A DNA stretch of 64,000 nucleotides from Ch67 sp041395845 (GCA_041395845.1 JAWKZS010000001.1:248001-312000), one strand, 5' to 3'. Counted from the stretch's first letter, positions 42,901 through 52,045 are shown. The notes: generated from the sequence alone by a model not told the origin. Translations and numbers: made by a program.

Positions 42901-44004
42901 TCAGATTTCGACAGCGTGTTTTGTTGTTGTCTGGGCACTACCGGCAGGGCGCTGCAACCGCTGCAGGGTGGCATCCGCTTCATTGACGATGCTGGCGATC
43001 AGGTCAGCCACTTTGGGCAGATCCTTGATCGCACCGGCGATCTGTCCGCTGGGCAGAATGCCCTGAGTGGGATGACCTTTTACCATGGCTTCCTGGATCA
43101 GGATCGGCGCATTGGCCGCCATCAGGGTCTGCGCGAAAGTCATGCCGTTGGACTGTTTCATCTTCCAGCCGTTGAGCAGCATCGAGAACAATGAGCCGCC
43201 GGTGACTTTCGTCATCCACAAACCGCTCTTGACCGCGAGTAACAACATGCGCAGGGAAGAGGCCTGTTCGATCTGGGACAGACATTCGTTGCGGATCATG
43301 CGCTGCGGCATGCCATCGAGCTTGGTGCTGACAATGATTTCCTCGGTACCGGCCTTGACGTAGCGCGCCTTGGTTTCGGCGGGAACCGGACACTCCTGGG
43401 TCATCAGGAATCGGGTGCCCATGGCGATGCCTTCGGCACCATAGGCCAGCGCCGCAATCAGGCCACGACCATCCTTGAAGCCACCCGCGGCAACAACGGG
43501 TACCTGCAACGCATCCACCACCTGGGGCAGCAGAATATTGCTGGACACCGCGCCGGTATGACCGCCGCCTTCACCACCCTGCACCACCACCGCGTCGGCA
43601 CCCATTTCCACTGCCTTGACCGCATGCTTGAGCGCACCCACAGTGGGAATGCAAACGATGCCGGCGTTTTTCAGTTTGCTGATCATCTCTTTCGCCGGCG
43701 AACGGCTGTAACTCACTGCTTTCACTTTTTCCGCGATGCAGATATCGATGATCTCTTTCGCGCCCGGCGTGTACATGTGGAAGTTCACACCAAAGGGCTT
43801 GTCGGTTTTGGCCTTGATGGCACGGATGCCGGCCTGCACTTCCGCCGGCGTCATCACCGCGCCGGCCAGAAAGCCAAAGCCGCCGGCATTGCAGGTGGCC
43901 GCCACCAGATTCGGATCAGCCACCCAGCCCATGGCAGTCTGGATAATCGGGTACTGGCAACCCAGCAGATCCGTGAGGCGTGTTTTCAGTTGCGGTGCAC
44001 TCAT
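42901..44004 (-). CDS. ipdC: IpdC-like FMN-dependent reductase/oxidase (nitronate-monooxygenase fold)
   Basis: A 367-residue TIM-barrel flavoprotein of the 2-nitropropane dioxygenase class. IQTAMGWVADPNLVAA at the start, QGGEGGGHTGAVSSNILLPQ and the phosphate-binding AAGGFKDGRGLIAALAYGAEGIAMGTRFL are typical. Adjacent ipdA, ipdB and echA20 make IpdC (Rv3553), which removes hydride from the 5-oxo-HIC intermediate, the best call. It begins 11 bp after the Ltp-like gene on the same strand. Confidence 0.84.
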   Translation of the reverse strand: MSAPQLKTRLTDLLGCQYPIIQTAMGWVADPNLVAATCNAGGFGFLAGAVMTPAEVQAGIRAIKAKTDKPFGVNFHMYTPGAKEIIDICIAEKVKAVSYSRSPAKEMISKLKNAGIVCIPTVGALKHAVKAVEMGADAVVVQGGEGGGHTGAVSSNILLPQVVDALQVPVVAAGGFKDGRGLIAALAYGAEGIAMGTRFLMTQECPVPAETKARYVKAGTEEIIVSTKLDGMPQRMIRNECLSQIEQASSLRMLLLAVKSGLWMTKVTGGSLFSMLLNGWKMKQSNGMTFAQTLMAANAPILIQEAMVKGHPTQGILPSGQIAGAIKDLPKVADLIASIVNEADATLQRLQRPAGSAQTTTKHAVEI

Positions 44005-44015
44005 GCCATCACCCG

Positions 44016-45197
44016 TCAGCGCTTGAGGATCACGGACGAACCGTGGCCGAACAGGCCCTGATTCGCGGTGATGCCGACCTTGGCATTTTCCACCTGACGG
44101 GCACCGGCCTGTCCGCGCAATTGCCAGGTCAGTTCACACACCTGCGCCAGGGCCTGGGCGGGAACGGCTTCACCAAAACAGGCCAGACCACCGGAAGGGT
44201 TGATCGGCAGACGTCCGCCAACGGACGTCACGCCATCACGCACCAGGCGTGCCGCTTCACCGCGCTCGCATAATTGCAGATCTTCCATCCAGTCCAGCTC
44301 CAGCGCGGTGGACAGGTCATACACTTCTGCCACGCTGACGTCCTGCGGGCTGATACCGGCCTCTTCGTAGGCTTTTTTCGGCAGCGCCGCACGGAAACTG
44401 TGAGCCTGCATCGCCGCCGCAGAATCAGTGGCCAGATCCGGCATTTCAATAACGGCGGACGCGAACGTGGGCGTGACCGTGGAAATCGCGGCAATCTTCA
44501 CTGCATCACCACGGCCGATTTTCTTGGCGTATTCCAGGCTGGAGATGATGATCGCGGCACCACCGTCGGAGGTGGCGCAGATATCCATCAGCCGCAGCGG
44601 ATCAGCAACCATTGCCGATGCAGCCACATCAGCGGCAGAAAATTCCTTGCGGTAGCGGGCATTCGGGTTGGTGAACCCGTGTTTGGCATTCTTGACTTTC
44701 ACCAGCGCGAAATCGTCCTGGGTATCCCCGTACATCTCCATACGGCGACGGGCATACAGCGCAAAGTACGTTGGATTGGTGATACCCAGACGGAAACGCA
44801 CCCAATCCGGATCATCAGGGCGTTCGCCTTTTTGCGGTGCCAGAAAACCTTTGGGTGTCGTGTCGGCACCGATCACCAGCGCTACATCGCAGGCACCTGA
44901 CAGAATTTTCGTGCGCGCAGCGGCCAGCGCCTGGGAACCGGAGGCACAGGCGGCGTAACTGGTATTCACTTCGGCACCCTGCCAACCCAGCGCCTGGGCA
45001 AAGGTGGCGCCTGCCACATAGCCGGGATACCCGCAACGCATGGTGGCCGCGCCGGACACAAAACCGATGTCCTGCCACTTCACGCCGGCATCCGCCAGCG
45101 CATTGCGGGCAGCTTTTACACCGTACTCAACAAAATTTTTGCCCCACTTGCCCCACGGGTGCATGCCAACGCCGAGGATTACTACTTCACCACTCAT
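44016..45197 (-). CDS. SCP-x/Ltp thiolase-like protein (steroid aldolase type)
   Basis: A 393-residue thiolase-fold lipid-transfer protein. MHPWGKWGKNFVEYGVKAA begins the fold; Cys84 in YAACASGSQA marks the nucleophile position; the late NPSGGLACFGEAVPAQ and NQGLFGHGSSVIL segments are typical of the Ltp group. In Actinobacteria such proteins (Ltp2-4) with a DUF35 partner act as retro-aldolases on steroid side-chain CoA esters. Here the DUF35 partner gene overlaps its start (TAATG), so the two subunits are made together. Thiolase action is the alternative. Confidence 0.82.
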   Translation of the reverse strand: MSGEVVILGVGMHPWGKWGKNFVEYGVKAARNALADAGVKWQDIGFVSGAATMRCGYPGYVAGATFAQALGWQGAEVNTSYAACASGSQALAAARTKILSGACDVALVIGADTTPKGFLAPQKGERPDDPDWVRFRLGITNPTYFALYARRRMEMYGDTQDDFALVKVKNAKHGFTNPNARYRKEFSAADVAASAMVADPLRLMDICATSDGGAAIIISSLEYAKKIGRGDAVKIAAISTVTPTFASAVIEMPDLATDSAAAMQAHSFRAALPKKAYEEAGISPQDVSVAEVYDLSTALELDWMEDLQLCERGEAARLVRDGVTSVGGRLPINPSGGLACFGEAVPAQALAQVCELTWQLRGQAGARQVENAKVGITANQGLFGHGSSVILKR

Positions 45198-45658
45198 TAC
45201 TGCGCTCCTCTGGTGTTGGAATCAACGGCGCCAACCGGCTGCCATTTCCAGGTCAGCTTCACTTCTTTGTCGTCCTCCGACAGCGGCGCCAGCACCAGTT
45301 CCATTTCCATGCCCGCTTTCAGATCGGACACGTTGACGCCTTCCACCACCTGACCGAGCACGATCATTTTTTCCTGCTCCAGCTCCACCGCTGCGATGGT
45401 GAACGGCACGAACGGATCAGCGGCCACGTAGGGTTCTGGCGGCTGATAGCAGGCATTCGTGAACGACCACACTTTACCGGTGCGGCTCAACTTCACTTCT
45501 TCGAACTGCTCGCCGTCACAGGCGGGATTCTTGCAGAACAGGGACTGGCGCGGAAAATAATACGTACCGCATTTCGTGCACTGGGTGCCAATCAGATGCG
45601 GCTTTTCTTCCAGGGTGAACCAGCCTTCCAGGACGGGGACTTGGGGTTTAGTGCTCAT
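45197..45658 (-). CDS. DUF35 OB-fold zinc-finger partner of Ltp
   Basis: A 153-residue protein with an N-terminal rubredoxin-like zinc knuckle (Cys27, Cys30, Cys42, Cys47) and a C-terminal OB-fold (about 55-140; DPFVPFTIAAVELEQEKM). This is the DUF35/ChsH2-type module that binds the CoA end and tightly joins Ltp aldolases. Its gene overlaps ipdB upstream (ATGA) and ltp downstream (TAATG), so all three are coupled. Confidence 0.85.
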   Translation of the reverse strand: MSTKPQVPVLEGWFTLEEKPHLIGTQCTKCGTYYFPRQSLFCKNPACDGEQFEEVKLSRTGKVWSFTNACYQPPEPYVAADPFVPFTIAAVELEQEKMIVLGQVVEGVNVSDLKAGMEMELVLAPLSEDDKEVKLTWKWQPVGAVDSNTRGAQ

Positions 45659-46458
45659 GCGCGATTCCCCGGCGGATTGTCTTTCAGTTGTTTGGCGCGC
45701 CAGTTCTGCGGGTCCAGCTGGGCAATGATGTCCATCTGTGCCTGGGTGGGCGCCGCGGTTACCGGCACATCTGCCGGCACGTGGATTTCAAAACCGGTGT
45801 TTTCCAGCACCTGCTCCACGGTCACGCCAGGGTGCAGGCTGCGCAGTTGCAGCATATGGTGCGGGCCTTGCCAGTCCATCACGCACAGATCGGTGATCAC
45901 CATGCGGATGTCGACTTCATCCAGGGAATAGCCCCTGGGCAAGCGCGCCGGGTTGTAACCGATGGAGCACACCACATCGCATTCGCCTTCGACAAACACG
46001 CGCTTGTTGTGGGTCGGCACAAAGAACGAGTTGGCATGGGAAATGGAATTGCCCGGAAAACCCCGCGCACCCAGCATCTGGGCCTTGGGTTTTTCGTAGG
46101 TGCCGCCCAGCGCGGAAATATTGCTTTGGCCATAACGGTCGATCTGCGACGGCCCTACCATGGCATGACGCTTGCCACTCCACACGTTATCGAAAATGCG
46201 GGAAAAGCCCATCCAGGTTTCCTGCTTCTGGCCAGCGTGGGATTTGCGACCACTGACAGGATTCGGTTCGCTCAGCAGAAACGCTTCGGAATCCGTCATC
46301 ATCATATCGGTATTGATGGTTTTCATCGCCAGACTGGCGGCCAGACGGGGCAACAGACCAATACCGGTTGCCAGCACTTCGCCGTCGTTGCGGAACGCTT
46401 CCGCTGCCGCCACGATCATCAACTCGGCCAGGCTGTATTCTTTCACTGCAGTTGTCAT
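45655..46458 (-). CDS. ipdB: IpdB, beta subunit of COCHEA-CoA hydrolase
   Basis: A 267-residue CoA-transferase-fold protein. MTDSEAFLLSE, WMGFSRIFDNVWSGKRHAMVGPSQIDRYGQSNISALG, and GARGFPGNSISHANSFFVP match mycobacterial IpdB (Rv3552) from memory. With IpdA it opens the last carbon ring (ring C) of the steroid nucleus by hydrolysis rather than by CoA transfer. It lies 30 bp after ipdA. Confidence 0.87.
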   Translation of the reverse strand: MTTAVKEYSLAELMIVAAAEAFRNDGEVLATGIGLLPRLAASLAMKTINTDMMMTDSEAFLLSEPNPVSGRKSHAGQKQETWMGFSRIFDNVWSGKRHAMVGPSQIDRYGQSNISALGGTYEKPKAQMLGARGFPGNSISHANSFFVPTHNKRVFVEGECDVVCSIGYNPARLPRGYSLDEVDIRMVITDLCVMDWQGPHHMLQLRSLHPGVTVEQVLENTGFEIHVPADVPVTAAPTQAQMDIIAQLDPQNWRAKQLKDNPPGNRA

Positions 46459-46488
46459 TACAAGGTTCCTGTATGCGTTGCGGGGCTA

Positions 46489-47364
46489 TCAGTACACGGG
46501 TAGCGGCAGGCTGCGGATCTTGTCCAGGCCACCAACGGCCGCCTGATAGTCTGCCTCGGTCTTGCCGGCGATGTATTTTTCGAAATAGGCGCCGAATCCA
46601 CCGTCCTTGGCAGCCGCACAATATTCGTTGAAGTGCGCTGTATCGTAGCCGTACAGCGGATTGCAGGAGGACGGATGCGCGCCACCGGGCACGTGCACCA
46701 CCGCGCTGGTCATGGAGCGTTCCCAGAACACATAGCGGGCTTCGTCGCCCTGATGGAAATATTCGGTATCGACGAGCTCATCGCAGCTGACGATGGTTTT
46801 CTTTGCCGCACGGGCAAACCAGTCGTCCATGTAAATATCCGGGCCCTTGATCTGGCATACACCCCGCGCATCAGCGCGATCGGCATGGATCAGTGCCACA
46901 TCCAGATTCAGCGCCGGCATCGCCACCCATTCTTTGTCGTCATAGGGTGAGTCGATGATTTTCAGATCGCTGTTCACTTTCACCAGATCGGTACCCAGCC
47001 CAATGCGGGTGGGGATGAACGGCACGCCCCAGGCTGCCGCACGCAAACCCAGCAGCATCATGCCTTCATCGATTTCACTCACCTGGATCGCACCGTTCTG
47101 GCGGGCTTCGCGGAAATACGGTTCCAGGGGAATAAAGTCCAGCGACACGAAGGCGAACACCAGTTTCTTCACCTTGCCGGCGGCGCACAGCATGCCGACA
47201 TCGGCGCCGCCATAGGACACCACGGTGAGATCCTTCACGTCAGAACGCAGCAACTCGCGCACCAGCGCCATCGGTTTGCGCCGGGGGCCCCAGCCGCCAA
47301 TCCCGATGGTCATGCCATCCTGGATGCCGGCAATCGCCTGTTGTGCCGTTTGCACTTTATTCAT
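46489..47364 (-). CDS. ipdA: IpdA, alpha subunit of COCHEA-CoA hydrolase
   Basis: A 291-residue CoA-transferase-fold protein. The N-terminal GIGGWGPRRKPMALVRELLRS is a hallmark of IpdA (Rv3551). Later segments TVVSYGGADVGMLCAAGKV and MALNLDVALIHADRAD-like text match the alpha fold. It begins the long ring C/D operon, divergent from fadD3, with about 195 bp between the two start codons. Confidence 0.87.
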   Translation of the reverse strand: MNKVQTAQQAIAGIQDGMTIGIGGWGPRRKPMALVRELLRSDVKDLTVVSYGGADVGMLCAAGKVKKLVFAFVSLDFIPLEPYFREARQNGAIQVSEIDEGMMLLGLRAAAWGVPFIPTRIGLGTDLVKVNSDLKIIDSPYDDKEWVAMPALNLDVALIHADRADARGVCQIKGPDIYMDDWFARAAKKTIVSCDELVDTEYFHQGDEARYVFWERSMTSAVVHVPGGAHPSSCNPLYGYDTAHFNEYCAAAKDGGFGAYFEKYIAGKTEADYQAAVGGLDKIRSLPLPVY

Positions 47365-47456
47365 GTTGTCACTCTCTACTGGTCACTACTGGTGTGATGG
47401 TCAGTACTTCCCATCATGTTCCCGCATTATGGTGACAACACCCCCTGCCAAAATCG

Positions 47457-47471
47457 TCCAAGTGGACTAGG
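47457..47471. promoter_or_regulatory. TCCAAGTGGACTAGG element (ipdA / fadD3)
   Basis: This 15-mer, with an inverted TCCA/TGGA pair, lies in the ipdA-fadD3 gap, 89 bp before fadD3. An almost identical site (one base different) lies at 50163, 108 bp before hsaB. The shared text and position suggest a common regulator, possibly the TeiR-like protein. Confidence 0.5.
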
Positions 47472-47559
47472 ACGCAAAGACTGGATTTCCAGTAACTTTT
47501 CCCACCATAACGAGCACTTGTGCATTCACCAAAACAGGTCAACCAGGGTTACGCCGACA

Positions 47560-49173
47560 ATGCCTCAACCACTTAGCCAAACTGCACCGGGCAACCCGCC
47601 GGCGCACACCATTCCGCAGCTGGTGGACTGGGCTGCCAGTGCCTTTGCCGATCAGCTGTTTCTGGAAGAAGGCAGTACCCGCATCAGCTTTGCCGGATTC
47701 GCCCGCCAGGCCCGCCAGGTGGCTGGCGCCCTGATGCAGCAAGGCATCCAGCCCGGTGACCGCATCGGCGTGTGGGCGCCCAATATCGTGGAATGGGTGA
47801 TTGCCGCCATCGGCGCCCAGTGTGCCGGCGCCGTGCTGGTGACCCTGAACACCCGTTACAAGGGCAGCGAAGCCGCCTACATCCTGCTCCAGAGCCGCGC
47901 CCGGCTGCTGTTTTCCATCGGCAATTTCCTGGACGCGGATTACCCGGCGCTGCTGCAGGGCGAATCCCTGCCGGATCTGCAGACCCTGGTGGTGCTGCGC
48001 GGCGACACCGCTGCCCGCTGGGCACCCAACACCCTGTCCTGGGAACAGTTTCTTGAGCAAGGCCAGCACACCCCTGCGGCCGATATCGACGCCCGCATGG
48101 CCAGCATCGGCGGCGACGCCACATCAGACATCCTGTTTACGTCCGGAACCACCGGCAACCCCAAAGGCGTGATGACGAGTCACGAGCAAAATCTTCGCGC
48201 CTTTACCTATTTCGCAGACATCGTGGGACTGGAGCGCGGCGATCGCTATCTGGTGATCAACCCGTTCTTCCACAGTTTCGGGTACAAGGCGGGCATTCTG
48301 GCTTGCCTGCTGAAAGGCGTGACCCTGCTGCCCCATGCGGTCTTCAACGCCACCGAGATCCTGCAGCGCATCGCCCGGGACCGCATCTCGGTGATGCCGG
48401 GACCACCCACCCTGTTCCAGTCACTGCTGGCGCATCCGGAACTCGACAAGTACGACATTTCCACCCTGAAACGGGCTACTACTGGCGCCGCCACCATTCC
48501 GGTGGAAATGATCCGCCAGATGAAAACCAAACTCGGTTTTGAAACAGTGATTACCGCCTACGGCCTGACCGAAAGCTGCGGTCTGGTCTCCATGTGCCGG
48601 GCCAGCGACAGCGCGGAAATCATTGCCACCACCTCGGGGCGCGCCATTCCCGACATCGAACTGCGTTGCGTCGACCCTCAGGGGCAGCCGGTCGCCAGCG
48701 GTGAACCGGGCGAGATCGTGGTACGCGGCTTCAACGTCATGCAGGGCTATTTCGAAAACCCCACCGCTACCGCCGACACCATCGACAGCGACGGCTGGCT
48801 CCACACCGGCGACATCGGTGTGCTCGACGAACAGGGCAACCTGCGCATCACCGATCGTCTCAAGGACATGTTCATTACCGGCGGTTTCAACTGCTACCCG
48901 GCGGAAATCGAAAAAATCATGGCGGGCATGGACGGTGTCGCCATGTGTGCCGTGATCGGCGTGCCGGAAGAACGCATGGGCGAAGTGGCGATGGCCTTCA
49001 TCGTGCCCAAGGCCGGCGCCGAATTGACGGAAGCCGGTGTCATCGCCTGGTGCCGCGAGCACATGGCCAATTTCAAGGTGCCGCGCCAGGTCCGCTTTGT
49101 CAGCGCCCTGCCCCTGAATGCCTCCGGCAAGGTACTGAAAACCGAACTGAAACAACTTGCACTTACGCAATAA
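47560..49173 (+). CDS. fadD3: HIP-CoA ligase FadD3
   Basis: A 537-residue adenylate-forming ligase. FTSGTTGNPKGVM, VINPFFHSFGYKAGILACLLKGVTLLP, TAYGLTESCG, HTGDIGVLDEQGNLRITDRLKDMFITGGFNCYPAEIE and the catalytic lysine motif NASGKVLK are clear. The central part matches FadD3 (Rv3561), which activates the HIP (methylhexahydro-indanedione propanoate) left after A/B-ring cleavage. ATG at 47560 fits homology; its divergence from ipdA makes shared control likely. Confidence 0.86.
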   Translation: MPQPLSQTAPGNPPAHTIPQLVDWAASAFADQLFLEEGSTRISFAGFARQARQVAGALMQQGIQPGDRIGVWAPNIVEWVIAAIGAQCAGAVLVTLNTRYKGSEAAYILLQSRARLLFSIGNFLDADYPALLQGESLPDLQTLVVLRGDTAARWAPNTLSWEQFLEQGQHTPAADIDARMASIGGDATSDILFTSGTTGNPKGVMTSHEQNLRAFTYFADIVGLERGDRYLVINPFFHSFGYKAGILACLLKGVTLLPHAVFNATEILQRIARDRISVMPGPPTLFQSLLAHPELDKYDISTLKRATTGAATIPVEMIRQMKTKLGFETVITAYGLTESCGLVSMCRASDSAEIIATTSGRAIPDIELRCVDPQGQPVASGEPGEIVVRGFNVMQGYFENPTATADTIDSDGWLHTGDIGVLDEQGNLRITDRLKDMFITGGFNCYPAEIEKIMAGMDGVAMCAVIGVPEERMGEVAMAFIVPKAGAELTEAGVIAWCREHMANFKVPRQVRFVSALPLNASGKVLKTELKQLALTQ

Positions 49174-49210
49174 CGCTTATCGCAATAACTACAATCAAGG
49201 GAACTGCACC

Positions 49211-50119
49211 ATGAAACTGCACAGCCTGGGCTACATCGTCGTCAACAGCACCGATCCTTCCCGCTGGGCCAGCTATGGCACCCAGGTGCTGGGCATGATG
49301 GATGTCACCGCCAAACTGCAAACTCCCGGCGACAAGAACGTCTACCTGAAAATGGATGATCGCCCCTACCGCATCGTGGTGAACCAGTCCGACCAGGACA
49401 ACTACTGCGCCAGCGGCTGGGAAGTGACCGGCCCGGACGCCTTTGCCGACGCCCTGCAGACCCTGGAAAAGCACGGCGTGAATTACGAGCGCGCCAGCGC
49501 CGATCTGATCGCCCTGCGCCGGGTGCAGGATCTGGTGAGCTTCAGTGATCCCGATGGTAACCGCCACGAACTGTTCTGGGGCGTGGTATCGGATTTCGCT
49601 GCCTTCGCTTCCCCGGTGGGCATCAAGTCCTTCGTCACTGGCGACCAGGGTTTTGGCCATGTGGTCATGCCGGCGCCATCCTTCGACAAGTGCGCCAAGT
49701 TCTACACCGAGGTGATGGGCTTTGCCCTGTCCGATCTGATGAAAGTGCGCTTTACCCCCGATCCCAACGAACCGGAAAAGCGCCTGTGGTTCATGCATTG
49801 CAATGAACGCCACCACAGCCTGGCGATTTTCGAAAGCCCGATGCCGGCCGGCTGCGTTCACGTCATGGTGGAAGCCGACAAGATTGACGAAGTGGGCCGC
49901 GCCATGGACCGCATGAAAGCCCACGGCGTCAAGCTGACCGGCACCCTCGGCCGCCACGCTAATGATCACATGGTGAGCTTCTACATGATGACGCCGTCCA
50001 ACTTCATGCTGGAGTTCGGCGCCGACGGCATGGCCGTGAAAGACTGGTCCCGCTACTCCGCCTTCCAGAGCACCGTGAACAGCTTCTGGGGCCACGATTT
50101 CAGCGTGGGTATGCAGTAA
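49211..50119 (+). CDS. hsaC: 3,4-DHSA 4,5-extradiol dioxygenase HsaC
   Basis: A 302-residue two-domain vicinal-oxygen-chelate dioxygenase. Iron ligands are His150 (QGFGHVV), His217 (GCVHVMVE) and Glu268 (FMLEFGADG), matching the His/His/Glu triad of BphC-type enzymes; His202 and Tyr258 are at the catalytic positions. It opens the aromatised ring A of 3,4-dihydroxy-9,10-seco-androstatrienedione. It begins 37 bp after fadD3 with AAGGGAACTGCACC ahead of the ATG. Confidence 0.9.
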   Translation: MKLHSLGYIVVNSTDPSRWASYGTQVLGMMDVTAKLQTPGDKNVYLKMDDRPYRIVVNQSDQDNYCASGWEVTGPDAFADALQTLEKHGVNYERASADLIALRRVQDLVSFSDPDGNRHELFWGVVSDFAAFASPVGIKSFVTGDQGFGHVVMPAPSFDKCAKFYTEVMGFALSDLMKVRFTPDPNEPEKRLWFMHCNERHHSLAIFESPMPAGCVHVMVEADKIDEVGRAMDRMKAHGVKLTGTLGRHANDHMVSFYMMTPSNFMLEFGADGMAVKDWSRYSAFQSTVNSFWGHDFSVGMQ

Positions 50120-50162
50120 CGGGCAAAACCGGTGATCTGGATCAGGCTTTTTCCGGATCACC

Positions 50163-50177
50163 TCCAATTGGACTAGG
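50163..50177. promoter_or_regulatory. TCCAATTGGACTAGG element (hsaB)
   Basis: Second copy of the 15-mer described at 47457; here the TCCAATTGGA part is a perfect palindrome. It lies 108 bp ahead of hsaB, in the 165-bp gap that follows hsaC, and suggests a promoter for hsaB and the genes after it. Confidence 0.5.
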
Positions 50178-50284
50178 CCGTTTGGGGTAAGAAACAAGGC
50201 CCCGGTTTTGTGAACATAGAATCAAGCAAACCGATACCGATTGCCAATTCGTCGTAACGCAGACACGCTAACAAGAGAGTTACC

Positions 50285-50782
50285 ATGAGCGCGCAACAAA
50301 CTGATTCTAAAGCCTTTCGCAACGCCCTGGGCCAGTTCGCCACCGGCGTCACCGTGATCACCACCGTGGACGCCGAGGGCAACAAAATCGGCATGACCGC
50401 CAACAGCTTCAGCTCCGTCTCCCTCGACCCGATGCTGGTACTGTGGAGCATCGCCAAAACCTCCAAGTCCTTTGCCGCCTTCACCGAAGCCCGGCACTTT
50501 GCCATCCATATCCTGAGCGCCGAACAGAAAGCCCTGTCCGGCCAGTTCGCCTCCAACTGCGAAGACCGCTTCTGCAACGTGCCCCATCGCAACGGCCTGG
50601 GCGGCATTCCGGTGCTGGAAGATTACAGCGCGGTGTTCGAGTGCGAAATGGAATCCCGTTACGAAGGCGGCGACCACATCATCATCGTCGGCCGGGTCAT
50701 CGAGTTCGACAACCGTGGCAAGGCGCCGCTGGTTTTCCATGCTGGCCGTTACGCCGACCTGGATTTGCCGGTGGCAGTCTGA
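50285..50782 (+). CDS. hsaB: Flavin reductase HsaB
   Basis: A 165-residue flavin reductase of the HpaC/HsaB family. QFATGVTVITTVDAEGN, GMTANSFSSVSLDP and GDHIIIVGRVIEFD are typical; the fold is a split barrel. It makes reduced FMN/FAD with NADH for HsaA. It lies 60 bp ahead of hsaA. No transit or membrane signal. Confidence 0.88.
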   Translation: MSAQQTDSKAFRNALGQFATGVTVITTVDAEGNKIGMTANSFSSVSLDPMLVLWSIAKTSKSFAAFTEARHFAIHILSAEQKALSGQFASNCEDRFCNVPHRNGLGGIPVLEDYSAVFECEMESRYEGGDHIIIVGRVIEFDNRGKAPLVFHAGRYADLDLPVAV

Positions 50783-50842
50783 TGTCAGCCGCCTGAACCC
50801 AACAACAAGAATTTCAACTTTCTTACGCAGCGAGAAAATGCC

Positions 50843-52045
50843 ATGACAGCACACCAAAAAGATCTGCAAGCCAACGTCACCCCGGAACTGCTGGTACAAC
50901 GTGCACGGGATATGGTGCCCTACCTGAAGGAAGCCGCTTTCCGTCACGAAGAAGAACGGGTGATTGCCAAGGAAACGGTCGCGATGATGCAGGAAGCCGG
51001 ATTTTTCCGTGTGCTGCAGCCCAAGCGCTGGGGCGGCTATGAAATGGATCCGCAGGTATTTTTTGAAATCCAGCAGGCGCTGGCAGAAGGCTGCATGTCC
51101 ACCGCCTGGATTTATGGTGTTATCGCGGTGCACAACTGGCAGATTGCGCTGTTCGACCTGAAAGCACAGGAAGATGTGTGGAAGGACGATACCTCGGTGC
51201 TGATCGCGTCCTCGTACATGCCGGTAGGCAAAGTGGAACCGGTGGAAGGTGGCTTCAAGTTCAGCGGTCGCTGGGCGTTCTCCAGCGGTATCGATCATTG
51301 CGAATGGGTATTCCTCGGCGGCGTGGTTCCGCCCACCAAGGACAATCCGAATCCGGATTACCGCACCTTCCTGGTACCGCGCAGCGATTTCAAAGTGCTG
51401 GATACCTGGCACACCTTCGGTCTGAAAGGCACCGGCTCCAATGACGTGGTCGTGGAAGGCTGCTTTGTACCGGAATACCGCACCCACAGCTCACTGGACG
51501 GTTTCCGCGGCACCAACCCCGGCATCGATTCCAAGACCATTCCGCTCTACAAGATTCCGTTCGGCCAGCTGTTCCCCCGGGCAGTATCCGGTTCCACCAT
51601 CGGTGCCACCCAGGGCGCGATCAACGCTTACCGCGAGGTTGCATCCAAGCGCATCGGCACCAACACCGGTTCCAAGACAGCAGAAGATCCCCACGCCCAG
51701 ATGGCCGTTGCCCGCGCCCAGGCCTTGGTGGATTCACTGAAGCTGCGCCTGAAAACCATCTTCGATGAACTGATGGCCGACGCCCGTGCCGGACAAGCCA
51801 CCGACATGACCAAGCGCATCCAGTTCCGCTTCGAATCCGCCAACGTGCCGGAGCAGTGCCTGGCCGAAGTGCTGGAAATGCAGAAAATGGTCGGCGGTCG
51901 CGGCATCTTTACCAACAGTCCGTTGCAGCGTTTTGCACTGGACATCCTGGCCGGCCGCGCCCACGTTGCCAACAATCCGTACCAGTTCGGCCGTAACTTC
52001 GGCGGCGTGCAGCTGGGACTGGAAAGCACGGACTTCTTCCTGTGA
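50843..52045 (+). CDS. hsaA: 3-HSA monooxygenase, oxygenase component HsaA
   Basis: A 400-residue class D flavin monooxygenase with an acyl-CoA dehydrogenase-like fold. RHEEERVIAKETVAMMQEAGFFRVLQPKRWGG, the FSGRWAFSSGIDHCEW segment and HTFGLKGTGSNDVVVEG match HsaA and HpaB-like enzymes. It hydroxylates 3-hydroxy-9,10-seco-androstatrienedione to the catechol used by HsaC, with FMNH2 from HsaB. The stop codon overlaps the GTG start of the next SDR gene. Confidence 0.9.
   Translation: MTAHQKDLQANVTPELLVQRARDMVPYLKEAAFRHEEERVIAKETVAMMQEAGFFRVLQPKRWGGYEMDPQVFFEIQQALAEGCMSTAWIYGVIAVHNWQIALFDLKAQEDVWKDDTSVLIASSYMPVGKVEPVEGGFKFSGRWAFSSGIDHCEWVFLGGVVPPTKDNPNPDYRTFLVPRSDFKVLDTWHTFGLKGTGSNDVVVEGCFVPEYRTHSSLDGFRGTNPGIDSKTIPLYKIPFGQLFPRAVSGSTIGATQGAINAYREVASKRIGTNTGSKTAEDPHAQMAVARAQALVDSLKLRLKTIFDELMADARAGQATDMTKRIQFRFESANVPEQCLAEVLEMQKMVGGRGIFTNSPLQRFALDILAGRAHVANNPYQFGRNFGGVQLGLESTDFFL

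Noticed and set aside
47365..47559. A small gene between ipdA and fadD3
   Set aside because: The only open frame is the in-frame upstream extension of fadD3 without homology or binding site; the gap is best read as a divergent promoter region.
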